Source of the DNA: Archangium primigenium
Lineage (GTDB): Bacteria > Myxococcota > Myxococcia > Myxococcales > Myxococcaceae
DNA: 64,000 nt
Direction: 5' to 3'
Assembly: GCF_016904885.1 (NCBI RefSeq)
Contig: NZ_JADWYI010000001.1
Coordinates: forward strand, 2,046,001-2,110,000
Shown: piece by piece, positions 9,929-19,254 of the stretch
How the letters are laid out: every line of letters begins with the position of its first letter
Numbering within the stretch: the first letter of the stretch is position 1
Position numbers and translations under genes: made by a program
Notes under the pieces: generated by a model
Told to the model about the DNA's origin: nothing
Database searches by the model: none
Seen by the model: only the letters and a program-made list of their open reading frames with translations

Positions 9929-11250
9929 GCAAGAAGGCCAATCCGCCCCCTCCTCCCCCCGTTCGTGGCGCCCAGGCGCTGCTCGCCCTGGGCCTCGCCG
10001 AGAGCGCGCTCTCCGTCTTCCAGTGGAGCCAGCTGCTCACCCTGCGCCAGGGCGGCGCCACCGTGTGCGGCGTCTCCGAGCGCGTCAACTGCGAGACCGT
10101 GTGGAACTCGCCCTTCGCCAGCGCCCTGCACGGGCTCTTCCACATGCCGGTGGCGGGGCTGGGCGTCGTGTGGGGCCTGGTCGCCGTGGCGCTCTCGGCG
10201 CTCTACCTCGTCTGGGCCAGGGGCGGCCGCCCGGTGCGGGCCGCCGCCAACGGGCTGCGCCTGACGGCCGCCGCGGGCCTGGTCGCCTGTGGCGTGTTCG
10301 CCGCCGCGAGCGCCAGCGTCGGCGTGCTCTGCCCCACGTGTCTGGGCACCTACGCGCTCACCGCCGCCTTCGCCGTCGTGGCCTTCAAGGGCCTGCCGGG
10401 CGCCGTATTGCCCCAGGCCGGCGAGTGGGGAGAGACCCTCAAGTGGGCCGGAGGCTTCGCGGTGGCCGCCTATGTCGCCGTGCTCGTGCCGGGCGCGCAG
10501 ACGCCCCGCGCCGGGGCCGGCGCCGCGTCCATGGCCCAGGCGCCGCTCGGCTCGCTGCCGGACTACCTGGCCAGCCTCTCCTCCGAGGAGAAGCAGGCCG
10601 TGTCCGACGCGCTGGCGAAGTACCGCCAGGACTCGCCCCTGCCCGCCGCCTTCCCCGCCCGCCGCCAGTACGGCCCCGCCAGCGCGCCGGTGAAGATGGT
10701 GGAGTGGACCGACAGCCGCTGCCCCCACTGCAAGTCCCTGGTGGAGGCCCTCGCCGTCATCAAGCAGCGCCTGCCCGAGGGCAAGCTGTCGCTCGAGGCG
10801 CGCCAGTTCCCGCTCGACAGCGCGTGCAACTTCTCCCTGCCGCCGCAGCTCAGTGATGGCTCGGGCACGCGCTGCCTCGCCGCCAAGGGGCAGATCTGCC
10901 TCGAGGGCGCCTCGGACTACTGGGCGCTGCGCGAGAAGCTCTTCGAGGCCCAGCGCTCGCTCACGAGCGGCCCGGCCATCATGGACATCCTGGCCTCGGG
11001 CTCGGTGCCCCGCTCGCAGCTGGAGGCGTGCGTGAACGCGCAGGACACCCAGCGCAAGCTCCAGGAGGACGTCGCCTACGCCAAGCAGCACGAGCTGCGG
11101 GGCACGCCGCTCGTGGTCGTCAACGGGCGCGAGGCGGCCGCCTTCCCGCCCTTCCTCACCGCGCTCATCCTCGCGGACGGCAACCCGGACGCGGAGGCCT
11201 TCAAGACGCTGCCCGCGCCGCGGGCCCTCCAGGCGCACCAGGCCCACTGA
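9925..11250 (+). CDS. VKOR-DsbA fusion, disulfide bond-forming membrane protein
   Basis: 441 residues. The N-terminal half is a vitamin K epoxide reductase-type four-helix membrane domain with loop cysteines (CGVSERVNC) and the quinone-proximal CPTC at 136-139. The C-terminal half is a thioredoxin/DsbA-like domain with CPHC at 266-269 and a cis-proline loop RGTPLVV. Known VKOR homologues of this layout replace DsbB and DsbA: the thioredoxin domain oxidises exported proteins and passes electrons through VKOR to quinone. It acts in the inner membrane with the thioredoxin domain in the periplasm. It is coupled to the cupin by an ATGA overlap and followed 20 bases later by the SUI1-like gene. Confidence 0.93.
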   Translation: MSKKANPPPPPPVRGAQALLALGLAESALSVFQWSQLLTLRQGGATVCGVSERVNCETVWNSPFASALHGLFHMPVAGLGVVWGLVAVALSALYLVWARGGRPVRAAANGLRLTAAAGLVACGVFAAASASVGVLCPTCLGTYALTAAFAVVAFKGLPGAVLPQAGEWGETLKWAGGFAVAAYVAVLVPGAQTPRAGAGAASMAQAPLGSLPDYLASLSSEEKQAVSDALAKYRQDSPLPAAFPARRQYGPASAPVKMVEWTDSRCPHCKSLVEALAVIKQRLPEGKLSLEARQFPLDSACNFSLPPQLSDGSGTRCLAAKGQICLEGASDYWALREKLFEAQRSLTSGPAIMDILASGSVPRSQLEACVNAQDTQRKLQEDVAYAKQHELRGTPLVVVNGREAAAFPPFLTALILADGNPDAEAFKTLPAPRALQAHQAH

Positions 11251-11270
11251 ACCCCGGGAGTCCCCGCCCC

Positions 11271-11651
11271 ATGGGCAAGCGTGACAAGAAGCCGGAGGCG
11301 CCCGCCGCCCCGGCGCCCTTCCACAACCCCTTCGCCGCGCTGGGTCTGAACCGGGAGGCGCTGCCGCCCGGCCCGCCGCCCGCGCCGGTGAAGGCCGCCG
11401 CGCCCGCCCGGGGGCCCGCGCGCGCCGTGGTGCGCATGGAGCGCAAGGGCCGCGGGGGCAAGGAAGTGACGGTGGTGGAGCAGCTGGAGCTGTCCGAGGC
11501 CGAGCGCGACACGTGGCTCAAGGCCCTCAAGGGTTCGCTGGGCTGCGGGGGCACGGTGGAGGGCGACACGCTGGTCTTGCAGGGCGATCAGCGCGAGCGC
11601 CTGCCCGCGCTGCTCGAGGCCCGGGGCGTGCGCCGCGTCACCGTGGGGTGA
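11271..11651 (+). CDS. SUI1/YciH-family translation initiation factor-like protein
   Basis: 126 residues. A Pro/Ala-rich, probably disordered, N-terminal third precedes a SUI1 (eIF1-like) domain with the family signature RKGRGGKEVTVVEQL and a C-terminal GGTVEGDTLVLQGD...VRRVTVG. Bacterial YciH proteins bind the 30S subunit and affect start-codon fidelity. The gene ends 14 bases inside the 3' end of the oppositely oriented Ogt gene, so the two converge and overlap. Confidence 0.87.
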   Translation: MGKRDKKPEAPAAPAPFHNPFAALGLNREALPPGPPPAPVKAAAPARGPARAVVRMERKGRGGKEVTVVEQLELSEAERDTWLKALKGSLGCGGTVEGDTLVLQGDQRERLPALLEARGVRRVTVG

Positions 11652-12138
11652 GCCGCCGCTCGTGGGCCAGCAGCCACTGCTTGGCGGCGAGGCCCCCCGC
11701 GTAGCCCGTGAGGCTCCCCGAGGCGCCCACCACCCGGTGGCAGGGCACCAGGATGGACAGGGGGTTGCGCGCGTTGGCGGAGCCCACGGCCCGCGCCGCC
11801 CCGTCCCGGCCGAGGTGCCGCGCGAGCTGGGCGTAGGACCAGGTGTGGCCCCAGGGAATCTCCCGGAGCGCCGCCCACACGGCGTGCTGGAAGGGCGTGC
11901 CCTCGGGGGCCAGGGGCAGCTCGAAGCCCTGGCGCTCGCCCGCGAAGTACTGCGCGAGCTGGGTGCCCGCCGCGCGCAGCACGGGCAGGGCCTCGTGGGG
12001 CGTGGCCGTGAGGGCGCGCGCGTGCCGGTGGTTCTCCAGGTACACGGCGGTGAGGGCCTCGGCCGTGGCGAACAGCCGCAGCGGGCCCACGGGACTGGCC
12101 AGGGTGGTGCTGTAGAGGTTCGGGGTCTCAAGGCTCAT
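11638..12138 (-). CDS. ogt: Methylated-DNA--protein-cysteine methyltransferase (Ogt type)
   Basis: 166 residues. It repairs O6-alkylguanine by irreversible transfer of the alkyl group to its own Cys133 in the PCHRV motif. The recognition-helix context (FQHAVWAALREIPWGHTWSYAQLA) is standard for the family. The start is the ATG at 12138, which overlaps the stop codon of the upstream Ada/AlkA gene (ATGA), so the two alkylation-repair genes form a coupled operon. The frame is open further upstream, but only inside the Ada/AlkA coding region. Confidence 0.95.
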   Translation of the reverse strand: MSLETPNLYSTTLASPVGPLRLFATAEALTAVYLENHRHARALTATPHEALPVLRAAGTQLAQYFAGERQGFELPLAPEGTPFQHAVWAALREIPWGHTWSYAQLARHLGRDGAARAVGSANARNPLSILVPCHRVVGASGSLTGYAGGLAAKQWLLAHERRLTPR

Positions 12139-13598
12139 CCGCCGGCTCCGGTCGAGAGGGAATTCCACAGGTGCATGACCGCGTAGGTGCGCCAGGGCCG
12201 CCACGCCTCGGCGCGGGCCTCGGCCGCCTTCGCCGTCGCCCCGCCGAGCGCCTTGCGGATGCCGAGATCACTCGCGGGAAAGGCGTCCGGCCAGCGCAGG
12301 GCGCGCATCGCGATGTAGTGGGCCGTCCACGGGCCGATGCCCGGCAGGGCCTGGAGCGCCGCGAGCGTCTGCTCCACGTCGGCGTGGGGCTCGAGGCGCA
12401 CCGTGCCCTCGGCGAGGGCGCGGGAGACGGCCAGGAGCGTCCGGGCGCGCGCGCCGGGCAGGCCCAGGGCGGCCACCGCGTCCTCGGTGGCCGAGGCGAG
12501 GGTTTCCGGCCGGGGGAAGTGGTGGGTGAGCGCCGGGTGGGGGCCGGGGGACGCCACGGGCTCGCCGAAGCGCGCCACGAGCCGTCCGCTCAGCGTGGTG
12601 GCCGCCCGGACCGACACCTGCTGGCCGAGGATGGCCCGCACCGTCATCTCGAAGGCATCGAAGGCCCCGGGCATCCGCAGGCCCGGTGTCGCCTGGACAT
12701 GGGGCGCCAGGAGCGGCTCGCGCGCGAGGCAGTCCGCGATGAGGGCGGGCTGGGCGTCCAGGTCGAAGAGGGCGCGCAGCCGCGCGGCCACCGGCATCAG
12801 CGCGCCCGCGAGGGACAGGGACAGCTCGGCCCGGAGCGCGGGCCGCTCGGGGTCCGCGCGCACCACGAGCCAGCCCTGGGTGTCACCCAGCCGCACCGTG
12901 CGCCGGTACGCGCCGTCGGCCACGTGCTCCACGCCGGGCAGGGCGCGCCCCTGGAGGAAGCCCAGGAGCGTCTCCCAGGCGAGCGGCGGGCGGTAGTCCA
13001 GGCGCAGCACGAGCGCGGGTGGGGCGGGGCGCTCCGCGTCGCCGCGCCGCAGGGCCGAGGGCGGCCGACCGAAGCGCGCCTGGAACAGGGCGTTGAAGCG
13101 CCGCACGCTCCGAAAGCCGCTGGCGAAGGCCACCTCGGCGAGCGGCAGCGCGGTGTCCTGGAGCAGCTGCTTGGCCAGCGCGAGCCGCCGGGTCTGGGCG
13201 AGCGCCACGGGGGACACGCCCAGCGCGGCCTCGGTGACGCGGCGCAGGTGGCGGCTGGTGACGCCCAGCTCCCCGGCGAGCGCGTCGAGCGAGGCCTCGT
13301 TGAGCGCCCCGGCCTCGATGCGCGCGAGCGCGGCCGCGGCCAGCCGGGCCCCCGCGTCCACGGGCGCGTGCCCCGGGGCGAGCTCCGGACGGCACAGCAG
13401 ACAGGCCCGGAAGCCCGCCTGTTCGGCCTCGGCGGCGGAGCGGTAGAAGGTGCAGCGCTCGGCGCGGGGCGTGCGGGCCGTGCACACGGGCCGGCAGTAG
13501 ATGCCCGTGGTGGCCACGCCCACGAAGAACAGCCCGTCGAAGCGGCGGTCGCGCGCGCTCAGGGCGCGGTAGCAGGTGTCGGGGACGAGCGGCGTCAT
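12135..13598 (-). CDS. Ada-AlkA fusion: methyl-sensing regulator and 3-methyladenine DNA glycosylase
   Basis: About 487 residues; a GTG directly before the ATG at 13598 is the alternative start. The N-terminal Ada domain has the zinc/methyl-acceptor cysteines in TTGIYCRPVC and RACLLC. It is followed by an AraC-type DNA-binding region (two helix-turn-helices, FASGFRSVRRFNALFQARFG). The C-terminal half is an AlkA glycosylase with LPGIGPWTAHYIAMRAL (helix-hairpin-helix) and the catalytic Asp in SDLGI. Fusions of AdaA with AlkA sense methylphosphotriesters and remove alkylated bases. Coupled to ogt downstream, it forms an adaptive-response operon that is probably auto-activated. Confidence 0.93.
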   Translation of the reverse strand: MTPLVPDTCYRALSARDRRFDGLFFVGVATTGIYCRPVCTARTPRAERCTFYRSAAEAEQAGFRACLLCRPELAPGHAPVDAGARLAAAALARIEAGALNEASLDALAGELGVTSRHLRRVTEAALGVSPVALAQTRRLALAKQLLQDTALPLAEVAFASGFRSVRRFNALFQARFGRPPSALRRGDAERPAPPALVLRLDYRPPLAWETLLGFLQGRALPGVEHVADGAYRRTVRLGDTQGWLVVRADPERPALRAELSLSLAGALMPVAARLRALFDLDAQPALIADCLAREPLLAPHVQATPGLRMPGAFDAFEMTVRAILGQQVSVRAATTLSGRLVARFGEPVASPGPHPALTHHFPRPETLASATEDAVAALGLPGARARTLLAVSRALAEGTVRLEPHADVEQTLAALQALPGIGPWTAHYIAMRALRWPDAFPASDLGIRKALGGATAKAAEARAEAWRPWRTYAVMHLWNSLSTGAGG

Positions 13599-13712
13599 CA
13601 CCCGGCTGTCGTAGCGTGACCGCCGGGGGCGTGTCTGGCCGTTTTCGGACCCGACCGCGAGAATCGGGTCCGCCCTCCCGGACGGAGGACGGCCGGGGAC
13701 TTCGATGGGGGA

Positions 13713-14717
13713 CTACAGCGCGGCGATGACGGCGTCGGTGAAGTCGCGCGTGGTGGCGCCGCCGCCCAGGTCGCCCGTGCGGGCGGTGCCCTCGGCGTGC
13801 ACCTTGGCGAGCGCGCCCTCGAAGCGCCGCGCCGCGGGGCCCATGTCCAGGAAGTCGAGCATCATCACCGCGGACATCATCAGCGCGGTGGGGTTGGCCA
13901 GGCCCTTGCCCGCGATGTCCGGCGCCGTGCCGTGCACCGCCTCGAACATCGCCGTGCGCTCGCCGATGTTGGCGCCCGGCACCAGGCCCAGGCCGCCCAC
14001 GAGGCCCGCGCACAGGTCGCTCAGGATGTCGCCGTAGAGGTTCTCCATCACCAGCACGTCATAGCGGCTCGGATCCTTCACGAGCTGCATGCACATGTTG
14101 TCGACGATGACCTCCTCGTACTGGATCTCCGGGTACTCGCGGCCCACCTTGCGCGCGCAGTCCAGGAACAGGCCATCCGACAGCTTCATGATGTTGGCCT
14201 TGTGCACCGACGTCACCTTCTTGCGGCCGTGCTTGCGCGCGTGCTCGAAGGCGAAGCGCGCGATGCGCGTGCTGGCCTTCTCGGTGATGATCTTCAGGGA
14301 CTCGACCACGCCCGGCACGATGATGTGCTCCAGGCCCGCGTAGAGGCTCTCGGTGTTCTCGCGCACCACGACCAGGTCCACGCCGTCATAGCGCGTCTTG
14401 ATGCCGGGCACGCTCTTGACGGGCCGCAGCGCGGAGTACAGGTCCAGGCGCTTGCGCAGGCCCACGTTCGCGCTCGCCATGCCGCCGCCCACCACCGTGC
14501 CCGTGGGGCCCTTGAGCGCCACGCCGTTGCGCAGCACGGACTCCACGGTGGAGTCGGGCAGGTTGGTGCCGAATTTCGCGATGCACTCGGCGCCGGCGTC
14601 CCGGCTCTCGAACTGCAGGGGAACCTCGAGCGCCTGGAGGACGCGAAGGGTGGCCGCCATCACCTCGGGGCCGATGCCGTCGCCATTGATGACCGTGACC
14701 GTACGCGGAGTCGTCAT
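13713..14717 (-). CDS. NAD-dependent isocitrate dehydrogenase (IDH/IMDH family)
   Basis: 334 residues, the size of short NAD-type isocitrate or isopropylmalate dehydrogenases. N-terminal NGDGIGPEV, substrate-site Arg residues in [19 protein letters not shown], the metal-binding Asp region [12 protein letters not shown] and the NAD-site [17 protein letters not shown] are all visible. The substrate loop resembles NAD-IDH more than LeuB. It would make 2-oxoglutarate in the TCA cycle. It is monocistronic, with 66 bases to the DUF2270 gene upstream on the same strand. Confidence 0.9.
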   Translation of the reverse strand: MTTPRTVTVINGDGIGPEVMAATLRVLQALEVPLQFESRDAGAECIAKFGTNLPDSTVESVLRNGVALKGPTGTVVGGGMASANVGLRKRLDLYSALRPVKSVPGIKTRYDGVDLVVVRENTESLYAGLEHIIVPGVVESLKIITEKASTRIARFAFEHARKHGRKKVTSVHKANIMKLSDGLFLDCARKVGREYPEIQYEEVIVDNMCMQLVKDPSRYDVLVMENLYGDILSDLCAGLVGGLGLVPGANIGERTAMFEAVHGTAPDIAGKGLANPTALMMSAVMMLDFLDMGPAARRFEGALAKVHAEGTARTGDLGGGATTRDFTDAVIAAL

Positions 14718-14783
14718 GTCGCCGCTTCAACCACAAAACCCGAGGGGTCGGAAGGAGGAAAACCCGCCGCGCCCCCCGCCCGG

Positions 14784-15566
14784 CTAATGCATGGGCGGAG
14801 TCTGACGCGGCCCCGGCCCGGCCCCGGCGCCGCCCCGGCGGCGCGGCGCGCGCGTGGCGTAGGGCCGGTAGAAGGACTCCCACAAGGCGGCGCGCCGGCC
14901 CCTGGGCAGCGTGCGCAATTCGCCCATGGGCGCGCGGGTGAAGAAGGACGCCGCGAACAGGTAGGTGAAGCCGAGCATCAGCACCAGGAGAAAGCCCATC
15001 ACCACCTCGCCGGGCAGGGGCCCCACGGCCGCGCGGTGCAGGAAGTCGTCCAGGTCCCGGGGCGGGCGCGGGTGGCTGTACACCTTGACGAACCAGGTGG
15101 TGGTCAGCACGAGCAGGATGGGCCCGTACGCGCGGTTGAGCCGGGTGGAGATGGCGGAGAAGAGCGACAGGTGGATCTGCGGCCGCTCGACCAGCGTGAC
15201 GAGCTCCCGGATGGCGTCCGGATCGATGGGCTCGCGCCGCAGCAGCGGCACCCAGTACCCGTTCTCCAGGAGCCGCACCCGGCGGATCCACAGGTCGTAG
15301 TAGCGGTAGCGGCGCGCCTCGATGAGCAGGAAGGTGAGCACCAGCCAGATGCCCACCAGGAAGACCACGGGCGAGCCGGTGCTCGACAGGCCGAAGGACA
15401 CCACGGCCGCGCTGGTGGTCAGCGCCCAGTTGGTGGTGGTGTCCAGGCGCGAGCGCCAGGTGTCCGAGCGGCTGAGCTCGCCCCGGAACAGCTGCGCCAT
15501 GGCCGCGTCGGACACCGGGGGCGGCGCGTCCTCGCCCTTGTCGCGCTCGGTCATGTCGTTGGCCAT
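14784..15566 (-). CDS. DUF2270 integral membrane protein
   Basis: 260 residues from the ATG at 15566 with an excellent GGGAGGGG site. Family hallmarks are FRGELSRSDTWRSRLDTTTNWALTTSAA followed closely by a pair of hydrophobic helices (about 60-105), LLIEARRYRYYDLWIRRVRLLE, and another membrane pair near 165-225. The C-terminus is Arg/Pro-rich and cytoplasmic. DUF2270 has no known function. It is divergent from the hybrid sensor gene at 15646. Confidence 0.85.
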   Translation of the reverse strand: MANDMTERDKGEDAPPPVSDAAMAQLFRGELSRSDTWRSRLDTTTNWALTTSAAVVSFGLSSTGSPVVFLVGIWLVLTFLLIEARRYRYYDLWIRRVRLLENGYWVPLLRREPIDPDAIRELVTLVERPQIHLSLFSAISTRLNRAYGPILLVLTTTWFVKVYSHPRPPRDLDDFLHRAAVGPLPGEVVMGFLLVLMLGFTYLFAASFFTRAPMGELRTLPRGRRAALWESFYRPYATRAPRRRGGAGAGPGPRQTPPMH

Positions 15567-15645
15567 CCGCGCCCCTCCCAGGGTTGTCGGGGGCGGTCTG
15601 GCTGGCCTCTCGGGCCCACCATGCCCACTGTTCCGCGGAGGAACC

Positions 15646-17685
15646 ATGCGCATTCCCTTCCTCCAAGACACCCCGTCGCCGGTCGATCCCGTGGAGGCCC
15701 TCCTGCCCTTGCTGGAGGACGAGCCCGAGCGCGTGGTGCGCCTGTGGGCCAAGCGCCTGCGCGTGGAGACGTACGAGCTGGACCTGCCCGGCCGGGACCT
15801 GCGGGTGCCCCTCCGGGCCCTCATGGACGAGCTCGTCCGGCTGCTCAGGGACCGGGGAAAGGACGCCCTGCTGCTCTGGCCCGAGGTCGTCCGGCCGCAT
15901 GGCGCACGGCGTTACAGCCAGCGCTTCGAGGCGGAGGACCTGGCGCGCGAGTTCAAGGCGCTCGAGGAGGTGCTGCTGCACCTGTACGCGCGGCGCAACG
16001 GCCGTCGCGTGGAGGCGGAGGTGGCCTCCTTCATCGTGGAGCTGGTGGGCGAGGCGCATGCCTCCGCCCAGGCCTCCTACGCCCGGGCGCTCAAGACGGA
16101 GGAGGTGCGCTTTCGCGAGGCCGCGGTGATGGAGTCGGTCCTGCACCACGTGGACGTGGGCATCATGCTGGTGGAGGTGGACGGCTCGGTGTCCTTCGCC
16201 TCGCCGCCGGTGAGCCGGCTGCTCGGGGTGCCGGTGCGCTCGGTGGTGGGCCCGCGCTCGTCCATGGCGCTCGCCACGGTGCTCTCGCAGGTGAACGCGC
16301 ACCACCCGGAGGGCACGGGCTTCAAGGTGGGGGACATGCCCTTCACCCGGGCGCTGCGCGAGCGCGCGCCCGTGCACGGGGTGTGGATGGCGGTGGAGCG
16401 GCCCGGGGGCGGCGAGGTGAGCCTGGAGCTGAGCGCCACGCCCATCTTCGACGAGGGCGGGGACCTGGCCGGCGTCATCCAGACCTTCACCGACCGCACC
16501 GAGGCGGCCACCAAGAGCAAGGCCCTGCTCAGCGCGCACGACGAGCTGCGGCGGCTGCAGGGGCGGCTGTTGCAGCGCACCCGGACCCAGGCGCTGGGCC
16601 AGCTCGCCACGGGCGCGGCGCACGCGCTCAACAACTTCCTCAACGTGCTGCGCCTGCGCATCACGCTCTTGCGGCGCGAGTTCAACCCCGAGCACCTGGA
16701 CGCCCTGGACAAGACGGTGGGCCAGGTGGGCGAGCTGGTGGCGCGGCTGCAGGAGTTCAACGTCCAGCGCACCGAGGAGCAGCTGGGCGACGTGCAGGTG
16801 GACGCCACGGTGCGCGAGGCGCTGGAGCTGGCGGGGCCGGAGCTGGAGCAGCGCGAGCACCCGGTGTCGGTGGAGCCGCGGCTGGGCGACCCGGGCGCGG
16901 TGCGGGCCGACGCCGGCTTCTTCCGCGAGCTGGTGGTGAACCTGCTGCTGGCCGAGCGCGAGCGGCTGGGGGACCGGGGCGGCCGCGTGGTGGTGGAGAC
17001 GCGCGCCACGCCGGGCGGCGAGGCGCTCTTGCGCGTGGAGGACGCGGGCGTGCCCTACGAGGGCGAGGAGATGACGCGCATGTTCGAGCCGCTCAGCCGC
17101 GAGGTGGGCGCGCCCCAGCGCTCGCTCCTCCTGGCGGTGTCGCGCGAGCAGGTGCGCCGGTGGGGGGGAGAGCTCACGGTGGAGAACCTGCCCGAGGGGC
17201 GGGGCACGGCCTTCGTCGTGCGCCTGCCGCTCGCGCGCGCGCCGGACACCGGGCCCGCCGCGCGAGCCACGGGCCCGGCGGGCCCCGGAGTGCCCGTGCG
17301 GCGTCCGAGCGCCACGCGCCAGGTGCTCGTGGTGGACGACGATCCGGACAACGCGCGGATGATGGCGGAGGTGCTCGGCGAGGAGGGCTACGACGTGCGG
17401 GTGGCGCCCAACGGCGAGGTGGCGCTCAAGATGTGGGGCGAGCGGCACTACGACGCCGCCCTGCTGGATGCCGTCATGCCGGATCTGTCCGGGTGGGAGG
17501 TGGCGCGGGAGCTGCGCGCGCGCTCGCCCCGGGCGCTGCTGGCCATCGTGACGGGCATGGACGTGCGTGGACAGAACCGCGCCAACCTCGCCCTGGTGGA
17601 CGCCGTGTTCCGCAAGCCCATCGACGTGGGCGCCCTGGACGACTTCCTCGGCCAGCCCGCGGCGGAGGGCGTCGCTCCCGATTAG
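15646..17685 (+). CDS. Hybrid sensor kinase with degenerate ATPase domain and C-terminal receiver
   Basis: 679 residues from the ATG with GGAGGAA. The N-terminal third is helical with no named domain, possibly an RsbRD-like sensor. A PAS-like domain follows at about 165-290. The dimerisation box TGAAHALNNFLNVL carries the phospho-His at 326. The ATPase domain is poor: the N box lacks its second Asn (VVNLLLAERERL) and the G2 box GxGL is RSLLLAV, although EDAGVP of the G1 box remains. The receiver at about 560-670 is intact (Asp608, Lys657). The protein may take phosphate from another kinase or act as a scaffold. A TIGR02265 gene follows 160 bases downstream. Confidence 0.85.
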   Translation: MRIPFLQDTPSPVDPVEALLPLLEDEPERVVRLWAKRLRVETYELDLPGRDLRVPLRALMDELVRLLRDRGKDALLLWPEVVRPHGARRYSQRFEAEDLAREFKALEEVLLHLYARRNGRRVEAEVASFIVELVGEAHASAQASYARALKTEEVRFREAAVMESVLHHVDVGIMLVEVDGSVSFASPPVSRLLGVPVRSVVGPRSSMALATVLSQVNAHHPEGTGFKVGDMPFTRALRERAPVHGVWMAVERPGGGEVSLELSATPIFDEGGDLAGVIQTFTDRTEAATKSKALLSAHDELRRLQGRLLQRTRTQALGQLATGAAHALNNFLNVLRLRITLLRREFNPEHLDALDKTVGQVGELVARLQEFNVQRTEEQLGDVQVDATVREALELAGPELEQREHPVSVEPRLGDPGAVRADAGFFRELVVNLLLAERERLGDRGGRVVVETRATPGGEALLRVEDAGVPYEGEEMTRMFEPLSREVGAPQRSLLLAVSREQVRRWGGELTVENLPEGRGTAFVVRLPLARAPDTGPAARATGPAGPGVPVRRPSATRQVLVVDDDPDNARMMAEVLGEEGYDVRVAPNGEVALKMWGERHYDAALLDAVMPDLSGWEVARELRARSPRALLAIVTGMDVRGQNRANLALVDAVFRKPIDVGALDDFLGQPAAEGVAPD

Positions 17686-17845
17686 GCGGGGATTGCGTGG
17701 CTGGCTCCCGCCCCGTCTACAGCGCCACGGCAATGATGTGGTGGCAGTGACTGCCCGCCAACCGACAGAGGTCGCCGCGCTGACACGTGCGATCCAGACG
17801 GTTACGCTGCGCACCCCTGGGGGCTCCGCTACAAGGGAGGAACGT

Positions 17846-18466
17846 ATGTACACGCACGACTGTCATGTGGGCTCGGTCACGCCCGGCTCGGACGAGGACC
17901 TGGCGTTGCGCCTGGCGATGGCGTCGCCCACGGACACGGCGCGCGGCATGTTCCTGCGCTCCACCTTGGATGCGGTGCGCTGTCTGGGGGACGAGTCCGC
18001 CGTGCGCGACTGCCTCCGGGCGGGCGGCGAGGACAAGCCGGTGGACTTCTTCATCTACCCGGTGAGCGCCAACCTGCGCATGCTGTTCAGCGCGGCGCGG
18101 CTGCTCGAGGCGCGCTGCGGCGGGCTCGACGAGGCGCTGCGCGCGCTGGGCTACCGGGCGGCGGACAACTTCCTGTCGTCCGCGGCGGGCATGGCGCTCT
18201 TGCTGCTGGCCAACGGCGACGTGCGGCGCCTGGTGGATCACCTGCCCTCCACTTACCGCGCCTCGGTGAGCTTCGGCACGCGCACCGTGGTGTGGACGGG
18301 TCCCACCCGGGGCCGGCTCACCATGCGCCACGAGTTCATGCCCTATCCGTTCCACGAGGGCATCCTCATGGGCGTGCTGGACAAGGCGAGCGCCCGGGAC
18401 GCGCGGGTGCGCGGTCAGCAACTCTCCACGCTGGAGAGCGAATACGAGGTGTCCTGGGAGTCGTGA
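17846..18466 (+). CDS. TIGR02265 (DUF2378) family protein, copy 1
   Basis: 206 residues with a strong AGGGAGGAA site. It belongs to the Myxococcales-restricted TIGR02265 family, recognised here by the shared layout GMFLRSTLDAVRxLGDE, VDFFIYPVS, ADNFLSSAAGMALLL and the C-terminal FMPYPFHEGILMGVL block. No catalytic motif or signal peptide is evident. Two paralogues lie at 19412 and 20010. Function unknown; myxobacterial genomes carry many members, often near signalling genes, and this one follows a hybrid sensor. Confidence 0.85.
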   Translation: MYTHDCHVGSVTPGSDEDLALRLAMASPTDTARGMFLRSTLDAVRCLGDESAVRDCLRAGGEDKPVDFFIYPVSANLRMLFSAARLLEARCGGLDEALRALGYRAADNFLSSAAGMALLLLANGDVRRLVDHLPSTYRASVSFGTRTVVWTGPTRGRLTMRHEFMPYPFHEGILMGVLDKASARDARVRGQQLSTLESEYEVSWES

Positions 18467-18479
18467 TAGGGCCCGGGGC

Positions 18480-19166
18480 ATGTCCTCCCCGTTCCCCCGT
18501 CCCTGTGCCGCCGCCCTGTTCGATCTGGACGGCACCCTCGTCGACAACATGCGCTTCCACGTCCAGGCGTGGAGCGCGTTCGCCCGCGCGCACGGGCTCG
18601 AGGTCTCCGGCGAGCGCTTCGAGCGCGAGTTCGCCGGCAAGCGCAACGAGGAGATCCTCCCCGTGCTGCTGGGCCACACCCCTGCGCCCGAGGAACTGAC
18701 GCGGCTGGCCGAGCGGAAGGAGGCGCACTACCGGGAGCTCTTCGCGCCCCACCTGCGGCCCCTGGCCGGAGCGCGGGCGCTGCTCACGCGCCTGAAGGCG
18801 GCGGGACGGGGCCTGGCGGTGGCCTCGGCGGCGCCGCGCGTCAACCGGGACTTCGTGCTCGGCGGCACCGGCCTGGACACCTTCTTCCCGCACGTCATCG
18901 GCGCCGAGCACGTGACGCGCGGCAAGCCCTTCCCGGACCTCTTCCTCGCCGCGGCCCGGGCCCTGGGCGCCGAGCCCGCGGCGTGTGTCGTCTTCGAGGA
19001 CGCGATCAACGGCGTGCTCGCGGCGCGCGCGGCGGGCATGTTCGCCGTGGGCGTCACCACGCTGGTGCCCGCCGAGGCCCTGCGCGAGGCGGGGGCCCAC
19101 TGGGTGATCAATGACTACACTTCCCTGCCTGGGGAGCTGGCCGCCTGGCTCCTGCCCGAGCCCTGA
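18480..19166 (+). CDS. HAD-superfamily sugar-phosphate phosphatase (beta-phosphoglucomutase-like)
   Basis: 228 residues, 13 bases after the TIGR02265 copy 1 stop. HAD motif I is FDLDGTLVDNM (nucleophile Asp and acid/base Asp), motif II is the Ser/Thr around VASAAPR, motif III is the Lys in RGKPFPD, and motif IV is VFEDAINGV. The helical cap follows motif I, as in subfamily I phosphatases such as PgmB, YniC and GPH. Probably a small phosphorylated sugar substrate. It is co-transcribed with, or inserted between, the TIGR02265 genes. Confidence 0.88.
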   Translation: MSSPFPRPCAAALFDLDGTLVDNMRFHVQAWSAFARAHGLEVSGERFEREFAGKRNEEILPVLLGHTPAPEELTRLAERKEAHYRELFAPHLRPLAGARALLTRLKAAGRGLAVASAAPRVNRDFVLGGTGLDTFFPHVIGAEHVTRGKPFPDLFLAAARALGAEPAACVVFEDAINGVLAARAAGMFAVGVTTLVPAEALREAGAHWVINDYTSLPGELAAWLLPEP

Positions 19167-19232
19167 ATCGCACGTGGTAATCCCATTTCACGGCGTAGCC
19201 GGTCATTTCATCTGACTGAATGCTTTCAGCAT

Positions 19233-19254
19233 CCCGGTAGACACATCTACCGGG
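19233..19254 (+). terminator. Hairpin after the HAD phosphatase gene
   Basis: A perfect 9-bp inverted repeat CCCGGTAGA / TCTACCGGG with a CACA loop lies 66 bases after the HAD stop codon. No T-run follows, so it may be a Rho-assisted terminator or an mRNA-stabilising hairpin. The 245-base gap it sits in (19167-19411) is clearly more A/T-rich than the flanking genes and should also hold the promoter of the next TIGR02265 gene. Confidence 0.45.

Noticed and set aside
13797-17750. Long plus-strand frame through the isocitrate dehydrogenase and sensor genes
   Set aside because: It overlaps recognised genes on both strands and has no recognisable motif; a GC-bias shadow.
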